NCBI GenBank assembly: GCA_030535715.1
Contig: JAUNRL010000010.1
Span: forward strand, 1,585 to 15,103
Origin: Bacillota bacterium
GTDB taxonomy: Bacteria > Bacillota > Clostridia > Peptostreptococcales > Anaerovoracaceae
DNA: 13,519 nucleotides
Direction of reading: 5' to 3'
Shown here: positions 1 to 6,201 of the stretch, one piece after another
Position numbering within the stretch: the stretch's first letter is position 1
Layout: the number at the start of each line of letters is the position of its first letter
Made by a program: the position numbers and the translations under genes
Notes under the pieces: model-generated
Databases searched by the model: none
What the model saw: the letters and a program-made list of their open reading frames with translations, nothing else
Told to the model about the DNA's origin: nothing

Positions 1-60
1 TCCCTATTCTACCATGCCTCTCCGCCCGACCGCAAATATTTTTGCATAAACAGATTATCC

Positions 61-89
61 TTGACATTACCCATCCTTCGCGTTAGTAT
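61..89 (+). promoter_or_regulatory. Sigma-A-like promoter for the small degraded gene
   Basis: A perfect -35 box TTGACA (61-66) is followed after 17 bp by TAGTAT (84-89), which matches four of six positions of the -10 consensus. Transcription would start near 96 and leave a leader of about 150 nt before the ATG at 250. I see no recognisable riboswitch in that leader, only a weak hairpin around 200-225. The stretch 1-60 holds nothing I can support. Seen: the boxes and spacing. Inferred: activity. Confidence 0.5.
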
Positions 90-249
90 GAACGCAAACC
101 GCTTCAGGAAGAAGCATCCGCTCAGAAAAGCACCCATCCGTTATTTCGCGCAAACTCAATATCCGACAGAATTTGAACCACGAAGGCTCGGCGACTATAC
201 GAATGCAGTTGGAGTATTCGCGGTTGTTTTATTTTAAGGAGGTTTTATT

Positions 250-420
250 ATGGCGTGCTTTTTAGTGCCGGCAGCAGAGGCAGTCGTCACCACCGTTGTG
301 ACAAAAGCTGCGGCGGGCGTTTGCATAGCGCTTCTGATTACCGCCGTGTGAATCGGTATGGTCATCGTGCTGGTTACCAATCCCAGAGGAACGGTGACAT
401 CGGCGCTTCAGAAAAGATAG
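250..420 (+). pseudogene. Degraded small anaerobe membrane-protein gene: internal deletion plus in-frame TGA
   Basis: From ATG 250 a frame reads MACFLVPAAEAVVTTVVTKA..., stops at TGA (349-351) after 33 codons, and continues in the same frame to TAG (418-420). The opening resembles, from memory, a conserved clostridial family of about 110-130 residues starting M-(A/S)-C-F-L-V-P-x-x-E-A. That family ends in a hydrophobic helix of the type GVxxAxLxTAVWxGMV. Here the same helix (AGVCIALLITAV, stop, IGMVIVLV) follows almost directly, so the middle is missing and the TGA sits where tryptophan (TGG) is expected. The ribosome binding site AAGGAGG (236-242) lies 7 nt before the ATG and is intact, which suggests recent decay or continued translation of a 33-aa peptide. 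TGA readthrough is an untested alternative. The family match is recalled, not searched. Confidence 0.6.
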
Positions 421-450
421 TTCCGGAAGAGAATTTCCATTATTACCTGC

Positions 451-486
451 AATCCCATCGAGATTTGTGCCCATCGATGGGATTTT
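451..486 (+). terminator. Hairpin with short T run, probable terminator or operator
   Basis: An 11-bp perfect inverted repeat, AATCCCATCGA (451-461) and TCGATGGGATT (474-484), flanks a 12-nt loop and runs into TTTT (483-486). It sits 30 bp after the remnant of the first gene, so it would end that transcript. The T run is short and partly inside the stem, so termination may be weak. Within it, CCCATCGATGGG (470-481) is itself a palindrome, and CCCATCGA occurs twice. Because it lies just upstream of the hydrolase-ArsR promoter, it could instead be an operator for that regulator. Confidence 0.45.
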
Positions 487-512
487 GCTGTTCAGACAGA
501 AAAAAGGTTCCG

Positions 513-541
513 TTGCCTTTGATCGGGGAATAGTATAGAAT
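513..541 (+). promoter_or_regulatory. Promoter for the hydrolase-ArsR operon, probably giving a leaderless mRNA
   Basis: TTGCCT (513-518, four of six -35 positions) and TAGAAT (536-541, five of six -10 positions) are separated by 17 bp. The -10 box ends only 6 bp before the ATG at 548, so the predicted start of transcription falls on or next to the start codon. That fits the absence of a good Shine-Dalgarno sequence there. The boxes are seen; the leaderless reading is inferred. Confidence 0.45.
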
Positions 542-547
542 GTTTCC

Positions 548-1174
548 ATGAAGAAAAAAATCGTTTTCATCGGCAACAGCATCGTCAATGGCTTCCCTCT
601 CAGCCGGGGCAAAAGCTTCCCCGGACTGATCCGGGCACGGGTCAAAGAGGGAAGCGTGCCCTTTCGCGCGGACGTGATCAACAAGGGCGCCAACGGGGAA
701 ACCACCGCTCAGATCGTGGAGCGGTTTGTCCGCGACGTGCTCGTCCACGAGCCTGCTGCGGTGTTCTTCCTGTCCGGCACCAATGACTTCATCTACCGGG
801 AGGCGACTCCCCGGGAGGCCTTTGCCCATATGGAAGCCATGGCCGGCCAGGCCCTGGCACGGGGCATCGTTCCCGTCTATATGACGCCCCTTTTCGTGGA
901 TTCCGCAAAGGCAACCCGAATGTGGATGGCCGGCACAGGCATTGATTACGAGGAGGTCAACGCCCGGATCGAGGAGTTCACCGCGCTGCTGTGCAGCAGC
1001 GACCGCCCGCTCATCGACACCGGCGCCGCCTTCCGGCAGTACGCTGAAGAAGTCGGCGAAGAAGCTTATCTTGACGGTGTCCACCCGACGGCGGAGGGCT
1101 ACCGCTTCCTCGCCGAAACCACCGCGGACTGGATATCCCGCAATGCTGACATCCTGCATCTGGAGGAATCATGA
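548..1174 (+). CDS. SGNH/GDSL-family hydrolase (esterase/lipase-like)
   Basis: This 208-aa protein carries all four SGNH blocks. Block I is FIGNSIVNG with nucleophile Ser11 (GNS replaces the usual GDS). Block II is NKGANGETT (45-53) with the oxyanion-hole glycine. Block III is GTND (77-80) with Asn79. Block V is DGVHPT (176-181) with catalytic Asp176 and His179. The family cleaves ester bonds in lipids, acetylated sugars or small esters; the substrate cannot be told from sequence. There is no signal peptide, so it is probably cytoplasmic. The start at 548 is the only one that keeps block I and has no clear Shine-Dalgarno sequence; an overlapping ATG at 540 gives only three codons. The stop overlaps the start of the ArsR gene (ATGA), indicating one operon. 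Confidence 0.85.
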   Translation: MKKKIVFIGNSIVNGFPLSRGKSFPGLIRARVKEGSVPFRADVINKGANGETTAQIVERFVRDVLVHEPAAVFFLSGTNDFIYREATPREAFAHMEAMAGQALARGIVPVYMTPLFVDSAKATRMWMAGTGIDYEEVNARIEEFTALLCSSDRPLIDTGAAFRQYAEEVGEEAYLDGVHPTAEGYRFLAETTADWISRNADILHLEES

Positions 1175-1497
1175 GACTAAGAAAAGAACTGGATGAACTG
1201 CAGGAAAAGGATATCCTGCTCATCGCCCGCATTTCCGATGCCCTGGCCCATCCGGCCAGAATCAAAATCTTCCGCTACATTATGGAAGAAAACAAGTCCC
1301 GCCGGCAGGTCTGCAACAAGGATCTGGTCGGACACTTCGACTATTCCCAGGCCACCATCTCCCAGCATGTGAAAAAGCTGGCCGACGCCGGTCTGGTGGA
1401 AATAAAAAAGGTGGATCGCTTTTCCTGCTATTACGTCCACCTTGGTGTGCTCAACGATTATCTGACCGCCACAAAGAAATTCGAGAACATGGAATAG
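1171..1497 (+). CDS. ArsR/SmtB-family winged-helix transcriptional regulator
   Basis: This 108-aa protein has the typical ArsR layout. Helices around LAHPARIKIFRYI (25-37) are followed by a helix-turn-helix at about 46-72 with recognition helix SQATISQHVKKL (59-70), then a beta wing at about 75-90. ArsR proteins are usually dimeric repressors released by a metal or another ligand. The classic metal motif ELCVCD is absent; only Cys48 (near its usual place) and Cys86 are present, so a non-metal signal or redox sensing is possible. The start overlaps the hydrolase stop (ATGA) after a GGAGG, so the two are translationally coupled. It probably controls its own operon. It ends 11 bp from the converging ttdB gene with no terminator in between. 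Confidence 0.87.
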   Translation: MRLRKELDELQEKDILLIARISDALAHPARIKIFRYIMEENKSRRQVCNKDLVGHFDYSQATISQHVKKLADAGLVEIKKVDRFSCYYVHLGVLNDYLTATKKFENME

Positions 1498-1508
1498 CCC
1501 CGCTCCTC

Positions 1509-2087
1509 TCACCGCAGCGCCTTCAGCCGCTGCAGATAAATCTCCCGGTTCTGTTCAAACAGGTTGTTTCCCTTCGTATCGATGGACACGATCAGAGGGC
1601 CGAATTCCTTTACCCGCATGACCCAGAGGGCTTCCGGCATCCCGAAGTCCATCCATTCCACATCGGTCACTTCTTCCACCTCCTGCGCAGCAACCACCGC
1701 ACAGCCGCCGGGAAAAGCGCAGTGAATGGCTCCGTACTCTTTGCACGCAGCAGCCGTGTTTTCCATCATGCCGCCCTTGCCGATGATGACCCGCACACCG
1801 GTTGTGCGGATGAAATCCGCTTCCAGGGATTCCATTCTGCGGCTGGTCGTCGGGCCAATGGAGACCATGTAGGGCTTTCCCTCTTCATTGGTTCCCACGA
1901 TGGGGCCCGCGTGAAAGATTGCCCCGTCACGGAAGTCAAAGCGCTCAGGCAGAATCCCCTCCCGAATAACCCGCTTATGTCCGCTGTCCCGGCAGGTCGC
2001 CAGGATGCCGGTGAGATAAACCGTATCGCCGATGTTGATGTCCGCGATCTGCTCCGGCGTGATCGGTGTGGTGAGAATCTTCTTCAT
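1509..2087 (-). CDS. ttdB: L(+)-tartrate dehydratase-type hydro-lyase, beta subunit (TtdB/fumarase class I C-terminal type)
   Basis: This 192-aa protein matches the remembered E. coli TtdB nearly end to end, from the opening MKKILTTPI. It has HAGPIV (59-64), SIGPTTSRRM (76-85), GKGGM (103-107), and the close VKEFGPLIVSIDTKGNN. With the alpha subunit it would form an iron-sulfur hydro-lyase acting on tartrate (to oxaloacetate) or, in close relatives, fumarate and malate. This subunit supplies the swivelling substrate-binding domain. Its ATG overlaps the alpha stop by one base (TGATG), implying coupled translation and equal amounts of both subunits. It is the last gene of the long minus-strand operon. 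The physiological substrate, tartrate or fumarate, is not settled. Confidence 0.87.
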   Translation of the reverse strand: MKKILTTPITPEQIADINIGDTVYLTGILATCRDSGHKRVIREGILPERFDFRDGAIFHAGPIVGTNEEGKPYMVSIGPTTSRRMESLEADFIRTTGVRVIIGKGGMMENTAAACKEYGAIHCAFPGGCAVVAAQEVEEVTDVEWMDFGMPEALWVMRVKEFGPLIVSIDTKGNNLFEQNREIYLQRLKALR

Positions 2088-3022
2088 CAGGCTTCCACCT
2101 CCTCTTCCGCGTTCCGTCCCGGAACGTTCTCCAGAGATTTCTTATGGGAAAAGATTTCCGAGGAGAGATCGCTGTGAATGATCATCTCTCCCCGACGGGT
2201 GGCCCAGCAGCCGGTGGTCAGGCCCACGCCCAGCGTTGCCGGATGATGACCGGCGCACTCGATGTTGACGCTCATGACGCTGGCTGATCCGCCGAAGCCC
2301 AGCGGGCCGATGCCCAGGGCATTCAGATCTTCCCGGATCTGCTCCTCCAGCTTCGCCGCCTCCGGATAGGGCGACTTCGTCCCGATGGGTCTGAGCAGCG
2401 CCTTCTTGGACAGCTCCGCCGATGTGGCCACGCAGGTACCCAGGCCAATGCCAATGCAAAGGGGCGGACAGGCGTTGACGCCCCAGTCCACCACCGTTTC
2501 GTAGACGAACTTCCTGATGCCCTCTTCTCCCTCCAGAGGCATGAGCACCTTGGCCCGCCCCGGCAGAGAGCAGCCGCCGCCGGCCATGTACATCCGCAGG
2601 CGCAGATCGCTGCTGCCCGGCACCAGTTCGTATTCGATATAGGGGGCATCGTAACCCACATTGTTTCCCGTGTTGTGCTCGCCCAGAGGCTGAACCACGT
2701 TGGGGCGCAGGGGCGTGTCCAGGGTTGCCTTTGCCGCCGCTTCCCGCAGCACTTCACCGATCTGATCCTGCCAGGGAAACTCCGTGCCGACTTCCGCGAA
2801 ATACTGGAGCACCCCGGTGTCCTGACAGAGGGGCCGGCGCAGCTTTTTCGCCATGGCCAGGTCATCAAGGATACACCGGTACATGGTCTTCGCCCGCTCC
2901 TGCGTTTCCTCCGCGGCCAGCCGCTCCAGCGCCGCCTCCACGTCGTCGGGCAGGTAGATGCCCGTCATCGCCGTGAAGTCGGCCACGGTCTCGATCCACT
3001 GCTGTTTCTTTCTCTCGTCCAT
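2087..3022 (-). CDS. ttdA: L(+)-tartrate dehydratase-type hydro-lyase, alpha subunit (iron-sulfur catalytic subunit)
   Basis: This 311-aa protein resembles E. coli TtdA as I recall it: PLCQDTG (64-70), MYMAGGGCSLPGRAKVLMP (144-162), NACPP (183-187), and TTGCWATRRG (269-278). Cys66, Cys185 and Cys272 are the likely ligands of the [4Fe-4S] cluster that directly activates the hydroxyl group of the substrate. The MAGGGC segment is the tartrate-dehydratase form rather than the AKGGGSE form of standard class I fumarases. I start at ATG 3022 (MDERKKQ), preceded by AAGGG. Reading further upstream would run into rnhA with an unrelated peptide. It lies 16 bp after rnhA and overlaps ttdB by one base. 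Such enzymes are oxygen-sensitive, fitting an anaerobe. Confidence 0.87.
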   Translation of the reverse strand: MDERKKQQWIETVADFTAMTGIYLPDDVEAALERLAAEETQERAKTMYRCILDDLAMAKKLRRPLCQDTGVLQYFAEVGTEFPWQDQIGEVLREAAAKATLDTPLRPNVVQPLGEHNTGNNVGYDAPYIEYELVPGSSDLRLRMYMAGGGCSLPGRAKVLMPLEGEEGIRKFVYETVVDWGVNACPPLCIGIGLGTCVATSAELSKKALLRPIGTKSPYPEAAKLEEQIREDLNALGIGPLGFGGSASVMSVNIECAGHHPATLGVGLTTGCWATRRGEMIIHSDLSSEIFSHKKSLENVPGRNAEEEVEA

Positions 3023-3038
3023 GCGCGTACCGCCCTTC

Positions 3039-3635
3039 TTATTCCGCGTCATCCGCTTCGCCCGGTTCTTCCGGCTCCGTCCCCCGCAGACTGTCGATGC
3101 CCCGGTTCGCCAGCGCATCCGCCTGATTGTTTTTTTCCGTCACGTACCGAAAATCCTCCATGGTGAACTGCTCACCGTTCCATGACCGGAATTTCGCGAA
3201 CAGCTTCTCTGCGTCAGCAGACGGATGGTCCAAATTCACATGGCCCTTCACCCGGTAAAACTGAATGTCATGCCGGTTCAGATAGGGCAGCAGTTCCTGC
3301 CACAGATCCCGGTTTTCCACCGGGGTCTTCTTTGCCGTCTTCCAACCGTTGGTCAGCCAGCCTCTGTACCATCCTTTCCGGAAGCAGTCCATCAGATAGC
3401 TGCTGTCCGAAAACACCTGTATGGTCTGTCCGTCCTTCCTGATGGCCCGGAAGGCCTCCAGCAGGGCCCTCATCTCCATCCGGTTGTTGGTGGTGTTCGC
3501 CTCGGCGCCGAATAGTTCCTTCGACGCGCTGCCGTACTCCAGCACCGCGCCCCAGCCGCCTAGATTCTCTTCGTTCTGATTGCCCGCGCATCCGCCGTCG
3601 GTGTAGATGCGCAGGATTCGATCGTTTCTCATCAT
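3039..3635 (-). CDS. rnhA: Ribonuclease HI, clostridial variant with an insertion
   Basis: This 198-aa protein degrades RNA in RNA-DNA hybrids. The catalytic carboxylates are in place: Asp13 in YTDGGCAGN, Glu54 in NNRMEM, Asp77 in FSDSSY and Asp173 in NNQADALAN. It is longer than E. coli RNase HI (155 aa). The extra length is an insertion of about 35 residues between KGH (130-132) and the last Asp, containing EKLFAKFRSWNGEQFTMEDF, plus an acidic tail of about 15 residues. Similar insertions occur in other clostridial RNase HI proteins as I recall. GAGG lies about 10 nt before the ATG at 3635; a second ATG at 3632 is equally possible. It follows rlmH after 87 bp without a terminator. Confidence 0.88.
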   Translation of the reverse strand: MMRNDRILRIYTDGGCAGNQNEENLGGWGAVLEYGSASKELFGAEANTTNNRMEMRALLEAFRAIRKDGQTIQVFSDSSYLMDCFRKGWYRGWLTNGWKTAKKTPVENRDLWQELLPYLNRHDIQFYRVKGHVNLDHPSADAEKLFAKFRSWNGEQFTMEDFRYVTEKNNQADALANRGIDSLRGTEPEEPGEADDAE

Positions 3636-3722
3636 AATTCTGCCTCAGTGCCGGCCGCTTTCACGGAGCCCGCCGCTTCTGCTTTCCTGATCCGCCGCAC
3701 GCTTCCCCCGGCGCGGGCTGCG

Positions 3723-4202
3723 CTACTTGTGGTAGGTCTCGCCCCGGATGATTTTGAAGCTTCGGTAAATCTGCTCCAGCAGGATGACCCGCATCATCTG
3801 GTGCGGGAAGGTCATGGCCGAAAAGGACAGCTTCAGATCCGCCCGCCAGCTGACCTCTTCCGACAGGCCCAGGGATCCGCCGATCACAAAGGCAACGTCG
3901 GCTTTTCCCTCCAGGCCCAGATCCTCAATCTTCCCGGCCAGCCGGGTCGAGGACATGGTCTTTCCGGTGATTTCGAGGGTGATCACATACTCTTCCCTCC
4001 GGATCCGCCGCAGGATTTCCCGGCCTTCCTCCTGCCTGACCGCCTCTTCCTCCGCCGCTGACGGATTGGCCCGCAGGGGGCTCTCCTTCAGTTCGATAAT
4101 CTCCAGGCGGCAGTAAGCGGACAGCCGCTTCGCGTATTCCTTTACCGCGTCCTGCCAGTATTTTTTCTTCAGTTTTCCAATGGCGATTATCCGGATGTTC
4201 AT
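3723..4202 (-). CDS. rlmH: 23S rRNA (pseudouridine-1915 N3)-methyltransferase RlmH
   Basis: RlmH is a SPOUT-class methyltransferase that uses S-adenosylmethionine to methylate pseudouridine 1915 in helix 69 of 23S rRNA on assembled ribosomes. This 159-aa protein has exactly the length of B. subtilis RlmH. It begins MNIRIIAIGKLKKKYW and has the knot motif FVIGGSLGLS (105-114), then SFSAMTFPHQ (126-135), and the hallmark C-terminus RGETYHK. I chose ATG 4202, with GGAG 5 nt upstream, over an in-frame GTG at 4208. It begins 10 bp after the WalJ-type gene, a pairing common in Firmicutes. Confidence 0.95.
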   Translation of the reverse strand: MNIRIIAIGKLKKKYWQDAVKEYAKRLSAYCRLEIIELKESPLRANPSAAEEEAVRQEEGREILRRIRREEYVITLEITGKTMSSTRLAGKIEDLGLEGKADVAFVIGGSLGLSEEVSWRADLKLSFSAMTFPHQMMRVILLEQIYRSFKIIRGETYHK

Positions 4203-4212
4203 CTGCACTCCG

Positions 4213-5007
4213 CTATACCACGTACACTCTGCTGCGCTCGTCGCGGGACGCCACCTTCACCTGCAGGTCCCCGCCCGTATAGATCTCCCGCTCCATCAGC
4301 GTGTTCTCCACCGTGAGCAGGGCCACATGGGGATCGTTGTTCTCTCCGCTTAAGTGCCCGAGCAGGATCTGCCGCTTCTTCCGGTTTCTCTCTACGATCC
4401 GGCAGAGACATTCTCCCGCAGACAGATTGGACAGGTGTCCCTCATCGCTCAGAATCCGCTGCTTCAGCGGATAGGGATAATGCCCCATCAGCAGCATTTC
4501 CCGCTCATGGTTGGCTTCCAGCAGGAGCAGATCCGCATCGAGGATTTCCTCGATGATTTCCTCCGTGATATACCCGGCGTCGGTGACCAGGCTGACCTTG
4601 CTGCCGTCCCCGTTCACCGAGAATCCGACCGGCTCCGCCGCGTCATGGGGAACCGGGAAAGGACGAATCCGAAGGGAGCCCACCGCAAACGGCTCCCCTG
4701 TGATGAACATCTTCTTTGTTTCTTCCGGCACCGGCCGCTCGATGGCTTCCCAGGTGGCCTCGTTGGCGAAAATCTCCAGCCCCGGTATCCGTTTGGTCAG
4801 AACCGGAAGGCTCTTCACGTGATCAATATGCTCATGCGTCACCAGCAACGCGCTCACCGCGTCCCGGGGCGTCCGGGTTTCTTCCAGCCCCTGCAGAATG
4901 CGCTTGCCGGAAATGCCGGCATCGATGAGGATGGCGGTGTCGTCATTTTTGATCAGATAACTGTTGCCGCTGCTTCCGCTGGCAAAGGAACAGAATTTCA
5001 GGCTCAT
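4213..5007 (-). CDS. walJ: WalJ/YycJ-type metallo-beta-lactamase-fold hydrolase
   Basis: This 264-aa protein opens with the family signature MSLKFCSFASGSSGNSYLI. It has the metal-binding motif HEHIDH (58-63), further metal ligands at His121 (VPHDA), Asp143 (TDAG) and His218 (LGHLS), and belongs to the YycJ/WalJ group. Members are cytoplasmic nuclease-like enzymes; in low-GC Firmicutes they lie with the walKR cell-wall regulon and have been linked to coordinating cell division with replication. No walKR genes are visible here. ATG 5007 gives the canonical N-terminus; the frame is open further upstream but only with unrelated peptide antisense to nothing. It lies 8 bp after the flavoprotein gene and 10 bp before rlmH. 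Confidence 0.88.
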   Translation of the reverse strand: MSLKFCSFASGSSGNSYLIKNDDTAILIDAGISGKRILQGLEETRTPRDAVSALLVTHEHIDHVKSLPVLTKRIPGLEIFANEATWEAIERPVPEETKKMFITGEPFAVGSLRIRPFPVPHDAAEPVGFSVNGDGSKVSLVTDAGYITEEIIEEILDADLLLLEANHEREMLLMGHYPYPLKQRILSDEGHLSNLSAGECLCRIVERNRKKRQILLGHLSGENNDPHVALLTVENTLMEREIYTGGDLQVKVASRDERSRVYVV

Positions 5008-5015
5008 TGGGTTCT

Positions 5016-6197
5016 TCAGAATATCCTTTCTGCCAGGGATTTGTCCAGACGGATCTTCTCCACGGTCCGATCCACCCCGGCGGGATCCCGCAGAGACTCC
5101 CGGATCAGCGCCGTCGTTTTCAGGGTGTCTGTCAGCTCTCCCGCGTCCATCTGCCACTCGTGGTTCCGGTAAAACGCGCTCAGGAATGTGTCGGAATAAT
5201 CGTCTCGTTTGATAGCCTCCCAGGCGGTATCCGCCGCCGCTCTCGCCGAATCGGCGGCCGCGGCCAGCCCGTCCCCGCGCAAAGGCAGCATCACCGAAGC
5301 CGCGTCGCCGATCAACATCAGCCCGTCCGCAGTCTTCTTCATGTTCTGGGTGATGAAGGTCTGCTTTCCTTTGTACCAGGGAGCGATCCGCTTCGCCCCG
5401 GTCAGCATGGCAGACCCCCGGGTCGACCGGGAAAGCCAGTCGGCGAACCGGGCTTCCAGATCGCGCTTTTCTTTCCGGCTTCCATCGGTATAGTCCACCA
5501 CCATGCCCACGCTGCAGATGCCGTGGAGCACACCGCCGTCACCTGCGGGCATGATCCAGAGATACCCGGGCGCAATCTCCTGATCCAGGAACACGGTGCC
5601 ATAGGCGCTGTACTGGCCGATGGCGATGTTCCGATCCAGACGGACACCTTCAAAATGCGTGGTCATGCCAATGCTCATCGCTTCGGGAGCCTCCTTCATC
5701 AGACCCGCTTCCTTCGCGGTGAAGGACATCGCCCCGTCGGCGCCGATGACGATCTTCGCCCGAAGCTCGCTTTCGATTCCACCGGACAGCACCCGGACAC
5801 CGCAGATTTTTCCCAGTTCACGAACCAGCCCGATGACCCGGCAGCCCGGCCGGAACTCCGCGCCCCAGCTGCAGGCTGTATCCACCAGAAGCACTTCCAG
5901 TTCCCGGCGCTTCGTGCTGTAGCATTCATAGTCGATCAGCGCTTCGCTCCCTCCGCCGCTGACCAGCAACATCCGGTTGATGAACACACTCATCCGATCT
6001 AGGCGGTCCGCCACCTCCAGCTGCATCATGTGCCTGGAAAAGGCTTCGGAGACCATGTCCCCGGCGGCTTTGTCCCGCGGGAAAACATCCCGGTCCAGAA
6101 GCAGTACATCCACGCCAGCTTTGGCGAGGTAGGCCGCACAGACGGATCCCGCCGGTCCCGCGCCAACGATGATGACATCCCGTTCGATCCAGTTCAT
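5016..6197 (-). CDS. FAD-dependent oxidoreductase of the geranylgeranyl reductase / FixC-like family
   Basis: This 393-aa protein starts with a dinucleotide-binding fold: DVIIVGAGPAG (7-17) with Asp35 at the end of the second strand. Next comes FPRDKAAGDMVS (39-50), corresponding to the PxxKxCGG/D loop of geranylgeranyl reductases but with alanine in place of the usual cysteine. The second FAD motif, LMLIGDAASVMLPLRGDG (293-310), matches the family GDAAGxxxPxxGxG. Relatives reduce isoprenoid double bonds or pass electrons to quinones. No membrane segment or Fe-S motif is visible. GAGGAGG lies before ATG 6197, and the gene follows the large iron-sulfur flavoprotein after 4 bp, so that protein is the obvious candidate electron donor. 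The substrate is unknown. Confidence 0.8.
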   Translation of the reverse strand: MNWIERDVIIVGAGPAGSVCAAYLAKAGVDVLLLDRDVFPRDKAAGDMVSEAFSRHMMQLEVADRLDRMSVFINRMLLVSGGGSEALIDYECYSTKRRELEVLLVDTACSWGAEFRPGCRVIGLVRELGKICGVRVLSGGIESELRAKIVIGADGAMSFTAKEAGLMKEAPEAMSIGMTTHFEGVRLDRNIAIGQYSAYGTVFLDQEIAPGYLWIMPAGDGGVLHGICSVGMVVDYTDGSRKEKRDLEARFADWLSRSTRGSAMLTGAKRIAPWYKGKQTFITQNMKKTADGLMLIGDAASVMLPLRGDGLAAAADSARAAADTAWEAIKRDDYSDTFLSAFYRNHEWQMDAGELTDTLKTTALIRESLRDPAGVDRTVEKIRLDKSLAERIF

Positions 6198-6201
6198 TGC
6201 C

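Noticed and set aside
1..249. Possible RNA gene or riboswitch in the left end
   Set aside because: Only a promoter and weak short hairpins could be found. No cloverleaf or known riboswitch core is recognisable.
1512..1533. Hairpin GCAGCG/CGCTGC at the end of ttdB
   Set aside because: It lies inside coding sequence and has no T run on either strand, so it is not a terminator.
3667..3719. Inverted repeat AGCCCGC ... GCGGGCT between rlmH and rnhA
   Set aside because: Seven base pairs with a loop of about 40 nt and no T run on either strand. Not a terminator by form, and short GC-rich repeats like this are expected by chance here.
5008..5157. N-terminal extension of the WalJ-type protein up to 5157
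   Set aside because: The extra 50 residues come from the out-of-frame 3' end of the flavoprotein gene and do not belong to the family, whose members begin at the MSLKF-type motif.
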